DNA from: Narthecium ossifragum
Taxonomy: Eukaryota > Streptophyta > Magnoliopsida > Dioscoreales > Nartheciaceae
DNA: 64,000 nt
Reading direction: 5' to 3'
Assembly (NCBI GenBank): GCA_963920575.1
Contig: OY986966.1
Location: 5,290,130-5,354,129 of the forward strand
The translations under genes were made by a program, and so were the position numbers. This document shows positions 51,427 through 62,199 of the stretch, piece after piece. Position 1 is the first letter of the stretch. Each line of letters starts with the position of its first letter. The notes beneath the pieces are model-generated. The model searched no databases. It saw only the letters and a list, made by a program, of their open reading frames with translations, and was not told the origin of the DNA.

Positions 51427-52580
51427 TGTTGGAAATAAAAGAACTAGGATTATTGCTTTTACTAAGATAGCAAGTAATCCTTTACAATCAGTTTTTTAAC
51501 AAAACAAAAAAAGTTCACATACCGTTAATCCGGAAAAGGAATGAAAGAGAAGGAAGACGAATCCGACGAAGAAACTCCGCTTGATCGAGGCCAGTGTGCC
51601 ATACTGTGCCCTTAAGCTATATTTGCCCACCACCCCTTGTTTCTGGTTCTTCAAGCAAAAAGCTCTCAGGGTACAACGAGCCACCGTGATTGGAGGGAAG
51701 CCGGCCGTCCGATCGCACTTCGAGCTCCAAGATGGTATGGTACTCTCAATCAGGACCCTCTATTATGCAAGTGGTGTGGTGAGGAGTGTATGCATGAGCA
51801 AACTTAGAATGGATGGTATGGGGTCCTATTTATAGGCTAGCTAGGCTAGTCGATCAGCCATTTAGTGGGGAGGTGAAGAGACTCGCCACGTCGGCGCCAC
51901 GTCATCAGTAACCGATGCCACGCCAGCGCCACGTCATCAGTAACCGCCCAGTCATGGGCTATCACTCTGCCACATCACCATTAACTGCTGCTTAGTGGGG
52001 AGCTGAACAGGCGCCACGTCATCAGAAACAGTCACCCATGAGAACATAGGCTGCCACCTCATCCATAACTGTCCAGTCATGAATATCATGGGGAGACCAA
52101 GAGTCATAACTGACTCAGCCCATTTCTGGTGAATTGATGGCTCACTTAATGTGGTTCAGTCTAATTGTGACTGTTCAGGAAGATGAACAGTCACCTGCCA
52201 TGTAGGCAAAAATGCACGCGTGGTGTGCACATGGACGTACACATCACCGTCGCCGGCACCAGTCCTGCGGCTGACCGGCCAGAGGCGGGTGGCCGGCGAC
52301 GGTGGCCGGTGGCACACGCGCGTGCACATGTGTGTGCCTCTCTCTAGTTCTCACACACTTCAAACTATAGATGCCCAATGCTCTATATAAACTAGAGAAA
52401 TGTTCTTGTTCCAAGCAATGTGGGACTAAACTTTGCACACACACTCATATGGGCTTCATATGGCTCTCTTCTTAACTGGGCTTTAGCAAGCCCATTTGAT
52501 TCAACACACATATATATAAGGCTTAGCCCACTCCATCACTCTAGGAGTTTTGGGCCTTTTCAAAAGCCTTAAATCCAACA
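51427..52580 (-). repeat. 5' LTR of the copia element
   Basis: Right-hand LTR, 5' with respect to the minus-strand polyprotein. It holds the promoter described separately and short direct duplications of a GGCCGG-rich unit near 52,270-52,310. Confidence 0.9.
51827..52030 (-). promoter_or_regulatory. Copia LTR promoter: TATA box with TGACGTGGC repeats
   Basis: A TATAAATA box on the minus strand (51,834-51,827) is preceded, 50-195 bases upstream, by three copies of CTGATGACGTGGCGC-like sequence and one more ACGTGGC. TGACGTGGC is a recognised bZIP (G/C-box hybrid, ABRE-like) binding word. The repeat unit is about 32 bp (51,896 and 51,928). The 3' LTR shows the same arrangement. Confidence 0.6.
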
Positions 52581-52585
52581 ATAAG

Positions 52586-54093
52586 GACCAACGCATAAGG
52601 CGTGAATAAGTTGATAATTATTTATCTCGTGGGTATTGTCATTATTATATAAAAAAACAAGTCTTAATTTGAATAAAAACTAAATCTTTATTTTTAACAT
52701 ACTATCAAAATTCACACGTTTAGCAGATTCAAGTCATTCATGTCAGACAAACCAAATACAAGAATCAACAGATTCATCTCATTCCATACAGATCAGCCAA
52801 GCAACATAACCAAAATTCATAAAATCACTAGATTCAGCTCATTTCTCATTTCACAAATTCCTCATTCAGCTCATTCATTTGATTAAGAGTTGCCGAAAAC
52901 GTATTATCAACGAACGAGCACTCGCGCTGGCACAATGCTCACTTTTCGTTGGGGACCAGACAAACCGAACAGTATCTTTTAGATGCTTGGGAATCTCGGA
53001 TATTTTATGCCATAAACAGCTATTACGAGACCTGACTTTCTTCCTACGTTATGGAATCAAAAGCTGCAAAGTCAACTTCGTTATGGTCAATGGTCATACG
53101 TAGAGACCAGACAAACGTAGCAACTGATGGCCCGATGGTTTGAATGATACGCATCTCCTATTTAGGAGAGTCGAGCCCAAAAGCTCATCTTGTGTGGATG
53201 TCACGATTGGGTAGAAAATTCTCTTTGCCATGATCGCGTAAAGGAAATTAAATGGGGACAAATTACTTTTAACATAGCAAAGAGCAAGTTCAACACTACA
53301 ATCAATTTCTCCATCATCTAATCAAATCTCGGGAAGAAAATTCAAATAAATTTTGATATAGGATGCATGCTTCTTCTTCTTTCTTTTTTGCCTGATGGCG
53401 CAGTCAAAAACAGAGGATAGAAAGCGCATGAGCTTGAATTCTGCTTCTGAAGCCTCAACTGTTCTAACAACACCTCGCACAGACGTTTTTGGAGGTGTTC
53501 ATAATCTATAAGCTGTGGCACTTCGATCGGTGTGCCAGCCCCTTGGTTTTAGGTGGATAATTGTAGTCAAGTCCTCCAGGCTCCGGAAGATATATTGTGG
53601 CTGGCTGGCCAGTTTTATGATCGATTTTAAACTTGATAGTGATCGCTTGTATCTTTCCGGGCTCTACTTGTAAAAGCAAAAGCTAAAACCAAACATGAGT
53701 TCCAGGATGCATGAATCTTTCCTTGTCATGGCAAGTTCAGGCGAGTCTAGTTTCTAAGTTTGGTCCCCACCCAAGTGGCCAGATTTTGTACCTTCTACTT
53801 GACCTATAAAACAAAACGCATATAGAGAAGAAAGAAAGAGGGGGGGGGGGGGGGGAAACCAAGAAAATGACAAGTATAATTTTTCATGTCATTTGCAAAG
53901 TTAGAGTCATAAAATGACATAAATAATCATTTCCGATCTTAGTCTTTGGGCTCGACTTATCCAAATAAATGATAATCGTTCCATCTCTTGTTTGATATCA
54001 ATCTTACAAGAGAGGCTTGCCGTTATGCATGCCCCCCCCCCCCTCTATAAAGTTGATTTAAGAGAGGGAAACGAATGGTTCCTTATAATATAA
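52586..54093. other. Intergenic, no gene recognised
   Basis: Continuation of the copia target site. It contains G-run (53,841-53,858) and C-run (about 54,032-54,042) homopolymers. A stretch of about 57 codons (minus, about 53,690-53,515; TIKFKIDHKTGQPATIYLPE) is open but I could not match it to a family, and it has no start or splice support. Confidence 0.45.
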
Positions 54094-54330
54094 CTAGTGG
54101 TGCCCCCTACCATCTGGTAGGGTAACCACCAACCCCACCCCAATAACTACCCAATAACTCCCTCCCACTAAACCCCATCAACCTTATGATGCCGCATAAG
54201 CGCCACATATGCGCCACCTAGGACATTCTCTGTCACGTAGGACATTCTACAGCCACGTAGGACAACCTTTCTGTCATATATAAGTGATATTAATCTTCTA
54301 ATCTTCTGATATATCATCAACTTTATAAGA
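54094..54330 (-). mobile_element. Helitron 3' terminus
   Basis: On the minus strand the end is hairpin CCCTACCAGATGGTAGGG, then GGCACCACTAG followed by T. A stem-loop about ten bases before a terminal CTAG, inserted in front of T, is the Helitron signature. The body contains CCAATAACTCCCTCCCACTA and CACGTAGGACA repeats in common with the other copies. No Rep/helicase coding sequence is present and the 5' end was not located. Confidence 0.6.
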
Positions 54331-57034
54331 GCAAAAATGGTCATCCTATAATAATCTTAACTATGTCATCCTATAATAATCTTAACTATCTTAAGCCTCT
54401 TAGTAGGATCTTAGTCATATACATAGTTAGATCTTAGTTTCTTTAATTTATTCGGTTATTACATAGAGGGGTTCAAATAACGACGTCTCATACATAGTTA
54501 GATCTTAGTTTCTTTAATTTATCCGGTTATTATAGGGAGGGGTTCAAATAACCACGTTTTCTTAATAATCGTGGCATGGGAGGTTGCACGGGCGGGCGGT
54601 TAGCCGGTTTCATAGAGAGATCGTGAACTATCAGGAGTGAGGGGGTGAGCGATCATAACCGAGATGGGAACATCATCGTTCTGGGCAATGGGTATGATGC
54701 ACAGGCGAGCAAGAGATGAAGGATGTCGACTACTCTCAAACCCCACAAGGCTTCCTGGATCAACCAGCAGTGTTCGTTATTCTCCAATGGAGGTGAGAGA
54801 TTATTCGAGATTAAATGTTAGCTAGAGAGATGGGTTGTTCTATTTGTTTTGCGCTCATGGGTTTGAAGGAAGAGATCAGGAACGCCTATTTGGAGGACAA
54901 CAGAGATGAGGAGGTGGAGGAGGAAGAGAGGAGGAGGTTGGATTGGTTCTGGCTATTGCTAGGGTGGTGGTGGTTCTGTTGTTGGTGTTGGTCATCTTTG
55001 AAGGCCAACCGGAGTCCGGTGGAGATGGTTTGAGGCGGCTGCGTCTGAAGCTGGGTGTCGCCTGGAGTTGCTCTGTTGCGGTGGAGTCACTATTGCGAGG
55101 GTCATGGACGCTGCTAGGATGATATATTTTGATGCATGACTAAATCTAGATCCAGACCTGGCTCAGTCCGATCTGGAGCGACTCCCTAGGCGATCCGAAC
55201 TCCATCCGTCCGACTCAGATCTCCGTACGATCGTGACCGTCGGATGGGCATAACTTTCGACCTCGATGTTTGATCGGGGCGTGCGACCAGCCGTTTTGAC
55301 CTGCTCGAAGTGCCCGATGAGATTCATCGGAGATCGAAGATATCTCCATGACCTTGGCATCCAAATCTCCAGATTCTTTTTCCTTATGGGTTAAAATTTT
55401 GTTTTTGTGTAAAACTTTCCTTTTTAGGCAGGTTTTTGGTCTTTACTATTTTTAGCAGGTTTTCCTATTTCTAGCCGGTTTCTTCTTCCTTAATTCCGGA
55501 TTGCTTCATTAGTTATTGGGTTTGAGTCTAATTCCTGTTTTGAGTCAATGTGTAAGTTGGTCTCTCCTTATCCTATAAAAGGAGTATTAGGGTTTGTAAC
55601 CAAGGAGATTTTTTTTATTAGTAAAATTTGGTGGTTTTCTCCTTCTTTAAGAATTTTGGTTCTCTCCCATAGAGAGGACGGTTGTCTCTCCCGACGAGAG
55701 GTTTTTCATGTTTACCCTGCGTCATATTTCTTGCTATATCATTTAAGTAACTGTTGAATTGCTCAAATAGCGCTAAATACCTTTTATGCTAATCAACAAC
55801 ATTGAATAATAGCTTTTGTTGTTGAGTTACACAAATGAAACTTTACAATCCGGAGGAATTGAGAGATGGGGATTGGTGATGCAGCCAAGAGGAAAAAGGG
55901 TCAAAGCACTCTAGGAAAAAGGGTCTGTTTATTTAGTATCACAGGAATGAGATGTTCTTGGTAATCAATTTTATGTTCATCAAATATACTTGAGAAGACT
56001 TGGTGTAGGATTTGTAGATCAAGAAGCACTTGGTGCAACTCTTATATGAAGTATTTCCGGGCTTAATGTTCTCACCCGGCCACTGACGACGCATTGTACT
56101 CCCATTTTTCAAGCAAGAAAATTTGAGGTGACAAAAGAAAGCATGGGATGAGGATGACGATTTTTATTGACTGTTTACATCTTAATGAAGAACAAGGTAT
56201 GATTTTTATACTGACAATGCTGCCAAAGAGATTTTTAATATGTATGATCCTTAACCCATGAGATTAAAGGCCAACCGTCCTTAAGACCATATTGATGAAT
56301 TTTGTTTCTCTCCTCAATCTTCTTTTGCATAATTTCTATCTGTTTTCGGTGTTGCCCTGCAGGTTGGTAATGGAAGCAGACATCAGCATACCCATTGTGA
56401 TCCCTTTTGTCCACACACCGATACAAGATCTCATGCCTATAGGAGGAGCAAAATTCCCGAAGCTGGCAAAGGGTTATGCATGCACATGCAGTTCTCTTGA
56501 CTCTATTAGCTGACTTGGATCCTCATGAATCACCTCAAATGCTAGACAGTGATGAATAACTTTTCACTTTCTAAGAATTTCACTTTGTTATTTGAAAGAG
56601 GTCCTGCCTTCCAATATGGTCTTAACATGCTCACATGCTTGGGTTTGTTAATATCAAGAAGCATTAATTTGTTGGTTATAAGAGCGTATAAAATTTTGTC
56701 AGTTCCTCATTGTGCCAATGAATTGGTACTCATGACATATGTGCCTGAACACTTCCATGCAGGTGAGATGCATTCTACTTCACTTCAAATAACTGGGCTT
56801 ATGACAAGCAGATGTATGACTTGATATGCTCCTTATGATATTTTAGGTGGTCTGATCGCCTTTAGTTATCTAGGTACTTCTTTGGCTATGTTGTTGTTAA
56901 CAGGGATATCTTAATGATCTCTCAATCAACTTCTTTTCTTGTTTAGTATGTTTTCATTATAGCAATTGTACTGTAGGATCCTTTGTAATTCTTCCTTAAA
57001 CATGGCTCCTAATTAAGGAGATGTATATGATCAT
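54331..57034. other. Repeat-rich intergenic sequence, no gene
   Basis: Short direct repeat ATACATAGTTAGATCTTAGT (54,418 and 54,490). 55,130-55,760 looks like a piece of an old LTR: GC-rich then AT-rich, with a CCTATAAAAGGAG box near 55,572 and GGGTTTGTAACC. A minus-strand stretch of about 63 codons (56,426-56,235; GYADVCFHYQPAGQ...GWPLISWVKDHTY) is open and reads protein-like, but I cannot identify it or find exons beside it. Confidence 0.4.
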
Positions 57035-57218
57035 CCTTATATGACGCTATGGTGATAAGTGAAACTTATGTTGTCATACGTGACGGGAGAATGTCCTAAA
57101 TGGAGCTTATGTGGCGCCTATGTGGCATGATAATCCTAGGTTAAGGGGGGTTTAGTGGGAGGGAGTTATTGGGATGATGTTGGTGGTTACCCTGTCATGT
57201 GGCAAGGGGTACAACTAG
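57035..57218 (+). mobile_element. Helitron 3' terminus, plus orientation
   Basis: Ends with a decayed hairpin (CCCTGTCATGTGGCAAGGGG), GTACAA and CTAG (57,215-57,218) followed by T. The body carries GTGGCGCCTATGTGGCA and GGGAGGGAGTTATTGGG, the reverse complement of the blocks in the minus copies. The 5' end is not defined. Confidence 0.55.
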
Positions 57219-57246
57219 TATATATATATGTATATATATATATATA

Positions 57247-57445
57247 CTAGTTTGCCCCCCTACCACATGGTAGGGTAACCATTCACTCTCCCCACCCCCT
57301 TTCTCCCTCCACTAACTTCCCACCTCTCCCACTAACTCCCCCTTCATGTAGGCTCCACCTAGGATAATCCCTGTCACGTAGGACGCCACCTAGGACAACC
57401 AAAGGTTAACTTATAACCATCCTACTATATAATGATGATATGAGG
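57247..57445 (-). mobile_element. Helitron 3' terminus, minus orientation
   Basis: On the minus strand: hairpin CCCTACCATGTGGTAGGG, GGGCAAA, CTAG (57,250-57,247) then T. It lies tail-to-tail with the plus copy, 28 bases of TA repeat apart. It shares CACGTAGGACGCCACCTAGG with the other copies. Confidence 0.6.
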
Positions 57446-57867
57446 ATAAACCCCCAATATTGAGTGAGGAGAATGTTGCCTCTCCATTCATCTTTCTCTT
57501 GTGAGTTTCACTATATGTGTCATTCTATTCTTGGTTATTGATAGTTGCAACATAATATAGTAACTTCACCCCAGCACGTAACTCGAAATCAAGAACAAAT
57601 AAAAACCGTGCCAAGGGCACACGTATTTTGACTGTTGAAATCTATTTAATTTAAGATCCAAAAGTGGAGAACACCTCAATACATAAGTGAAAAATAAAAA
57701 CCGTATAATCACCCAACATAACTGAATCACCAAGCATTTGAATTACAATCTGTGCCAAGGGCACGGGTGGTCCCTAATCAATCTTATAAGGGAGGGTTGC
57801 GGTTATGTATTTTCCCCTTTATACAAATCCTATTTGTATACTAATGTTATAAGTATGTTAACCGAAA
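57446..57867. other. Non-coding spacer
   Basis: AT-rich sequence; GTGCCAAGGGCACG occurs near 57,605 and 57,755 as a short repeat. No gene was seen. Confidence 0.45.
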
Positions 57868-58306
57868 GGGAGAATTACTTTTGAATCCCTCAAAACTTCT
57901 TAAATTACAAATGTACCCATACGTTCTTTAGGCTCACATATGTACCCCGAAAACATTGAAAAAATTAAACATACCCCTCAGTTTAAGTCCGTCTATCCAT
58001 CTAACTTAACCACGGTATAAATCTAATCATGGGGGAAAAGTTTACTTAATTAACCATACAAAGTTACTTAATTACAAATGTACCCCCATACAAAGTTACT
58101 TAATTACAAATGTACCCCTACATAAGTGACTTTTGCCATGACGCCGTTAACAGCGTTAGGAATATTCCCTATTTATTCGTCGTGAAGTAACTCAGTGGCA
58201 TGGTTAACATTTTTTCAATGTTTTTAGGGTACATACGTGAGACCAAAGATTGTACGGGTGCATCTATAATTTTAGAAGTTTTGGAGGATTCAAAAGTAAT
58301 TATCCC
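57868..58306. mobile_element. MULE-like MITE with long inverted repeats
   Basis: 439 bp with ends GGGAGAATTACTTTTGAATC and, on the minus strand, GGGATAATTACTTTTGAATC; the inverted repeats extend about 100 bp. The flanks TAACCGAAA and TAATCAAAA match at 7 of 9 bases, and both differences are C-to-T or G-to-A, as expected for an old 9-bp duplication. The termini match those of the Pack-type element at 38,756. No coding sequence. Confidence 0.75.
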
Positions 58307-58640
58307 TAATCAAAAATAGGGTTGTATAACACCTTACAAAGGGGGTTGCGGATATGCATTCCCTCGCAAATGGTTTCGTAGTAGATCTTCGAGCTTGTAG
58401 AAGGCCTTGTCTTACCAAAATAAATGCTAGTTGTTCACGGAAGGATAACATTTCGCTTTGACTGAAGCCAAAACTATTCCAGCCGCAACAACGTTGTAGA
58501 GCCTCTTCATATTTTCAGCACAAAAACGACACTGTTGAGTTTAGTAAAAATGAGAGGCGCTTGGTGTTAATAAAATTTTTGGGCAGAAATCATAGTAGCT
58601 AATGTCAAAAACGAAGGTTATAAGTGGCTTAGAAGCTTAT
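58307..58640. other. Non-coding spacer
   Basis: No gene or element end recognised between the MITE and the Ulp1-like remnant. Confidence 0.4.
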
Positions 58641-59165
58641 GATCCACGCTACATGGGTGCTTCACAGACCCGCTCAAAATCCCAGACATCTACTTGCTCC
58701 CTTGCTTCATGTAACTCGGGCAACCACGTCGCCAACGCCCGCTTCACCCACTTGCCCATGGCTTCTGCTTGGTCATCATAGGATGGGGCCAGCGATGAGT
58801 TGTAATGCATGCAAACCCCTCCCATGAGATCAATGACCAACAAGTGCTAGTGGTCACTCGTGTGCAGTGGAATGAACCACGCGTCCATGATGGACAGTTG
58901 GGAAAACGTCTTGCACGAGTACAGGAGCGCGTTGCGAAGACTATGGCGGCAGTGGACAACAACATCCTGAAATGTCAATAGGTAAATGTTTGCTCATTGA
59001 CACATCTATTTATTCAAATCAAGATTAATTGTCCTACAAATAACTGAACTTACATGTAGATGAGTAGTCGAAAATAAACACCGGTAGATCTCCTTGGGCT
59101 CGAGATTACCGGACGATAAAATCTCCTGCACGGCATCGACGACGTCGCCTCAATGAAACCATTGT
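58641..59165 (-). pseudogene. Ulp1-type cysteine protease (C48) C-terminal fragment
   Basis: Two pieces on the minus strand: GDVVDAVQEILSSGNLEPKE up to a GTAAG donor at about 59,053, and from an acceptor before 58,966 the segment SCKTFSQLSIMDAWFIPLHT followed by HLLVIDLMGGVCMHYN and WVKRALATWLPELHEA. The PLHTSDH-HLLVID pattern is the catalytic-His region of Ulp1/SENP proteases. A TAG at 58,847-58,849 replaces the Trp that normally follows that His, and the frame ends at TAG 58,649 just before the expected DCG with the catalytic Cys. The expected Asp is Asn (HYNS). Ulp1 domains of this kind occur in Kaonashi-type MULEs and related plant elements, which fits the surroundings. Confidence 0.7.
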
Positions 59166-59460
59166 TTATACTTTAGCATGCCCATCACTTATCCTTGGGT
59201 GCAGTAGCCCATCCTGTGGGTGAAGATGGGGGCCCTATGATTCCAAAGAGGGGAAGAAAACATTAACTGCGGGTGAAGAATCAAATGTGCATATTTAGAC
59301 TTTGAGGTGGGTAAAAAGAAAATACGCGGAGGGTAAATATTATACGTGTAATTATAACCATGAAATAGTATGCATATAATATACCAAAGTCGCATATACT
59401 ATTGACACCATTCACACGAAAAGATACGTGTAAAGAACGTATTGTACGCATATTATCGGT
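59166..59460. other. Probable intron or spacer within the Ulp1-type remnant
   Basis: AT-rich sequence containing CGCATAT words, similar in style to the intron-like part of the transposase remnant at 225-440. No separate gene. Confidence 0.35.
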
Positions 59461-62199
59461 TCATTGCAAGTAAAATTCAAATGGACTTGTGGAAAAGCTT
59501 GAAAAAACATGAAAAAAGAGAGGATACTGAGAACTCGTCATCCAGCTGCTCAAGATACTGCAACACCTGCTTCTCCTCGTCCTCTTAAAGTCTGCACGAC
59601 GATATTGGAATCGCCCGAATACGTGGTCTGCTTGATAACAGGCAATGGCGGTAAGGTCAATTTCCATGTCAAAATTCGCCTCAAGTACCTTTATCATCTC
59701 GAGAAGCATTGTGTGTGTGAGGATCTGCCCCTCTTTTTCCTTTGGCTTGTTATTGACCCCAAGGGAAATTTGGAAAATTGCGCCTTGGCGGTCCTTTCAC
59801 ACTGGGTGTGCACACACAGACTTTGTTTTGTGCTTGTGTTTGTTTCGAAAGGATAGGTGGACCCAGGATCGGAAGTTCTGGGCTTGGGCTTGAGTCTCAG
59901 CCCAAGGTTGCCGTTCTGGGCAAGGGAGATCGATCTCTTTTGGCATGGAGATCGATCTCTCTGTGCCTGGAAGTCGTTGGCGGTGGCGTTCGAAGGACGG
60001 CCACGGCGATGGCCGTCGCTTCCCCTGTCAGGGGAGGGGAGACTTTTGCTCCCCTCCTTCGCCTTTCCCCCGCCTTCGCCGGCTTTCCCCGGCCTTTTCC
60101 CTTCTCCTTCCCTTCTCCTTGGCTGCGTTTTTCCTTCTTTTTCTTCCTGACGAGAGCTCTATTTTCTTCCCCTGTTCCGTCAGCCCTTTCCTCCTCCGTT
60201 CTCCCTCCTCCGGCCACCGTTTCTGGAGCTTGAAGGCTCGTTGGAACCGTGATGGCGTGAGGAAGATCCTAGGCTAGGCTTCGTGGATCGAAGCAGCTCT
60301 GTGGAGGTAGGGTTCTTACTCAAAGACTCCAGTTGCTTTTAAGGGTTTGAAATCCGGTTTTGATTTTGATAGATCTCCTTGTGGAGTTGATGATTTCCGG
60401 TTTTGAAGCCATGAGTAGCTTCGGGGTTCTTAGATCTACCAGTCCATCAAGTTTGATGAGGAATGGTTGTGATTTTCGGCGGTATTCTTCACCGTCCGGC
60501 CACCGGTGAACCCATCGGGATCGATCTCATGGGATGAGATCGATCTCGTTTGGAGTGGCTCGCCCCGCCCGAGCGGGATTGATCTCCCTGGGGTTGGGAG
60601 ATCGATCTCTTGGCGGTCGGCTGAGGTGTCTCTTGGGTCACGATCCAGATCGATCTCCATATGGGTGGAGATCGATCCTGTTGGAGGACTGGTGTGTTTG
60701 CTTCCTAACTCAAGGAAGATCGATCTCATTGTTGCATGAGATCGATCTCCCTTGTGGCAGTGAAGGTTTTAACTTGTTTTAATTACTGTTTTGCCCTCGG
60801 GGCCTACCATGTTCTCTCATGCTGCATAATTGCTTGTTTATTACCGCTTTGTGGTGAACCGAGGAAGTCATGATCCTCGGGGGTGCTTAGACTAACTGGG
60901 CCTAAGGTGTGCCCTTGTTGTGTTGCCTGTTACTGCTTTATATTTATCCTGCCCTGTTTCCTGTGCATTAGACATGCTAGGTTAGACTGGGTGGGGTTGA
61001 CCCGTGGACTTCGGTGATCAAAGGCTAAGTGGTAGATGTCGTTATCCCGACTTGTATCCCCATGCTGGTGTCCAATATGGGTGAGGGTGTCCTACAGGTA
61101 TCGTCTGGCCCACCCTGTATCAGGGACCGTCGGAGGTAGCCCAGTCCTCGAGCAGTGGATGTCGGAGAGACGAATGTTGGACAGGAACCCTTGGGGGGGG
61201 AGAGACATCGATGGGATCGATGGACTCCCTGGCTAGACATAGTCTTTGGTCGGGAGTTAGGGGTCGTGTTGGCTCTGCTGCTTGGAGTACTGAGAGATGG
61301 TAGTCTTAACCACGGTCGTTCCGCCAAGTGTGGAGATCCCGCTTGGAGAAGGGTGTCCTACCATTAGCGCCATGTCCACCCTGTGATAGGGATTGTCGGA
61401 GTTGTCCACCCCTGAGCAGTGGTTGTCGGAGGGGCGTACTTGGGACAGGAGTCCTTCGGGTTATTGACGGGATTTGTGGGATCCTTGGCAAGCCTCAGTT
61501 CTTGGCTTCAGAGTCTGTTCGTTTGGGTTGGCCCTTTTAGCGAGAGTGGTAGAGTAGGACCCTGCCGAGCTGTTGCTCACTCCTACCTGGACTGTGTTGT
61601 TTGCAGGTGCAGGTCCCCGCTCCTCTCCGGTGCTTCCCCGTCGGTCGTCTCGTGGTAGCGCGCCGGCACCTGACCATGTCTGAGGGTCAGGATGGTTTTG
61701 TTTGTGCCTTTGCGGAGACCCCGGTGGGTGTTGTAGTTTTTTTGGGACTGTTGTTGATCCCTTGTAAACTTGTTGTACTGGAACCCTTGTGTAACTCTAT
61801 TATATCTGTTTTGTAATAAATGTTGTTAAGTTTGCTTCTGCCTTGTTCCTGTTGTCAGCTGTTTCCGCCAGCTGTGTGTTAGTCTCAACTGTTTCCGCCA
61901 GTTGAGGCTAGTAGATGTAGGTTTTTCCCCCTCGTGTCCCGGCCCGGTTTGGCGTCCGCGGGTCGGGGCGCAACAGTGGGCGTGGCATGCATCTCATTGA
62001 TTGAAAGCCAACTGTTCGCTTTTGCAGCTTGCTCGTCCTTGGAGGTGGCGGCCTCGTCCATCTTCATGGACTCGCCGTATAGAAACCCAGAAGACTCCTC
62101 AGTCGACTCCGGCAACTCCAGTGACCACCTTCTAGAATCCGAGACTCCAGCAGCAGCTTCCCCCATCTTCAACTCAGTGGCCAGGTCGACGACACTATT
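59461..62199 (-). pseudogene. Upstream part of the Ulp1-associated gene, split by LTR J
   Basis: Minus-strand open sequence at 62,199-61,976 (LPESTEESSGFLYGES, SKDEQAAKANSWLSINEMHA) and at 59,715-59,461 (LLEMIKVLEANFDMEIDLTA, YQADHVFGRFQYRR). The two parts read in one frame once LTR J and one copy of its 5-bp duplication are set aside, so the LTR entered a reading frame. The order, upstream of the Ulp1 remnant on the same strand, suggests one gene. I recognise no domain here; the link to the Ulp1 fragment is inference. Confidence 0.45.
59716..61975 (-). mobile_element. Solo LTR J (family of A and B), 2,260 bp; TSD GTGTG/GTGGG
   Basis: The plus strand reads TGTGAGGATCTGCCCC at the left and GGGTCGGGGCGCAACA at the right. 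The flanks GTGTG (59,711-59,715) and GTGGG (61,976-61,980) differ at one base. It has one GATCGATC pair at 59,928-59,960, a pyrimidine-rich tract (60,040-60,190) and, unlike A, a further cluster of four GATCGATC hairpins at 60,519-60,747. Small open frames inside are low-complexity and not genes. No internal region remains. Confidence 0.75.

Larger units (their letters stand above)
45571..52580 (-). mobile_element. Ty1/copia retrotransposon, complete ends, frameshifted; TSD ATAAG
   Basis: Two LTRs with TGTTGG...CCAACA ends (45,571-46,698, 1,128 bp; 51,427-52,580, 1,154 bp) flank about 4.7 kb of internal sequence, and ATAAG occurs on both sides (45,566-45,570; 52,581-52,585). The coding strand is minus, so the right LTR is the 5' LTR. 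By eye the LTRs differ at about 14 of the first 310 bases, an insertion of moderate age. A purine-rich GTGAGGGAT precedes the 3' LTR. I could not find the usual initiator-Met primer site next to the 5' LTR. The polyprotein is broken, so it cannot move on its own. Confidence 0.93.

Noticed and set aside
54815..55033. 72-codon frame rich in Glu, Arg and Trp
   Set aside because: Its composition follows GAGGAGG and TGGTGG repeats; there is no domain, splice support or conserved motif.
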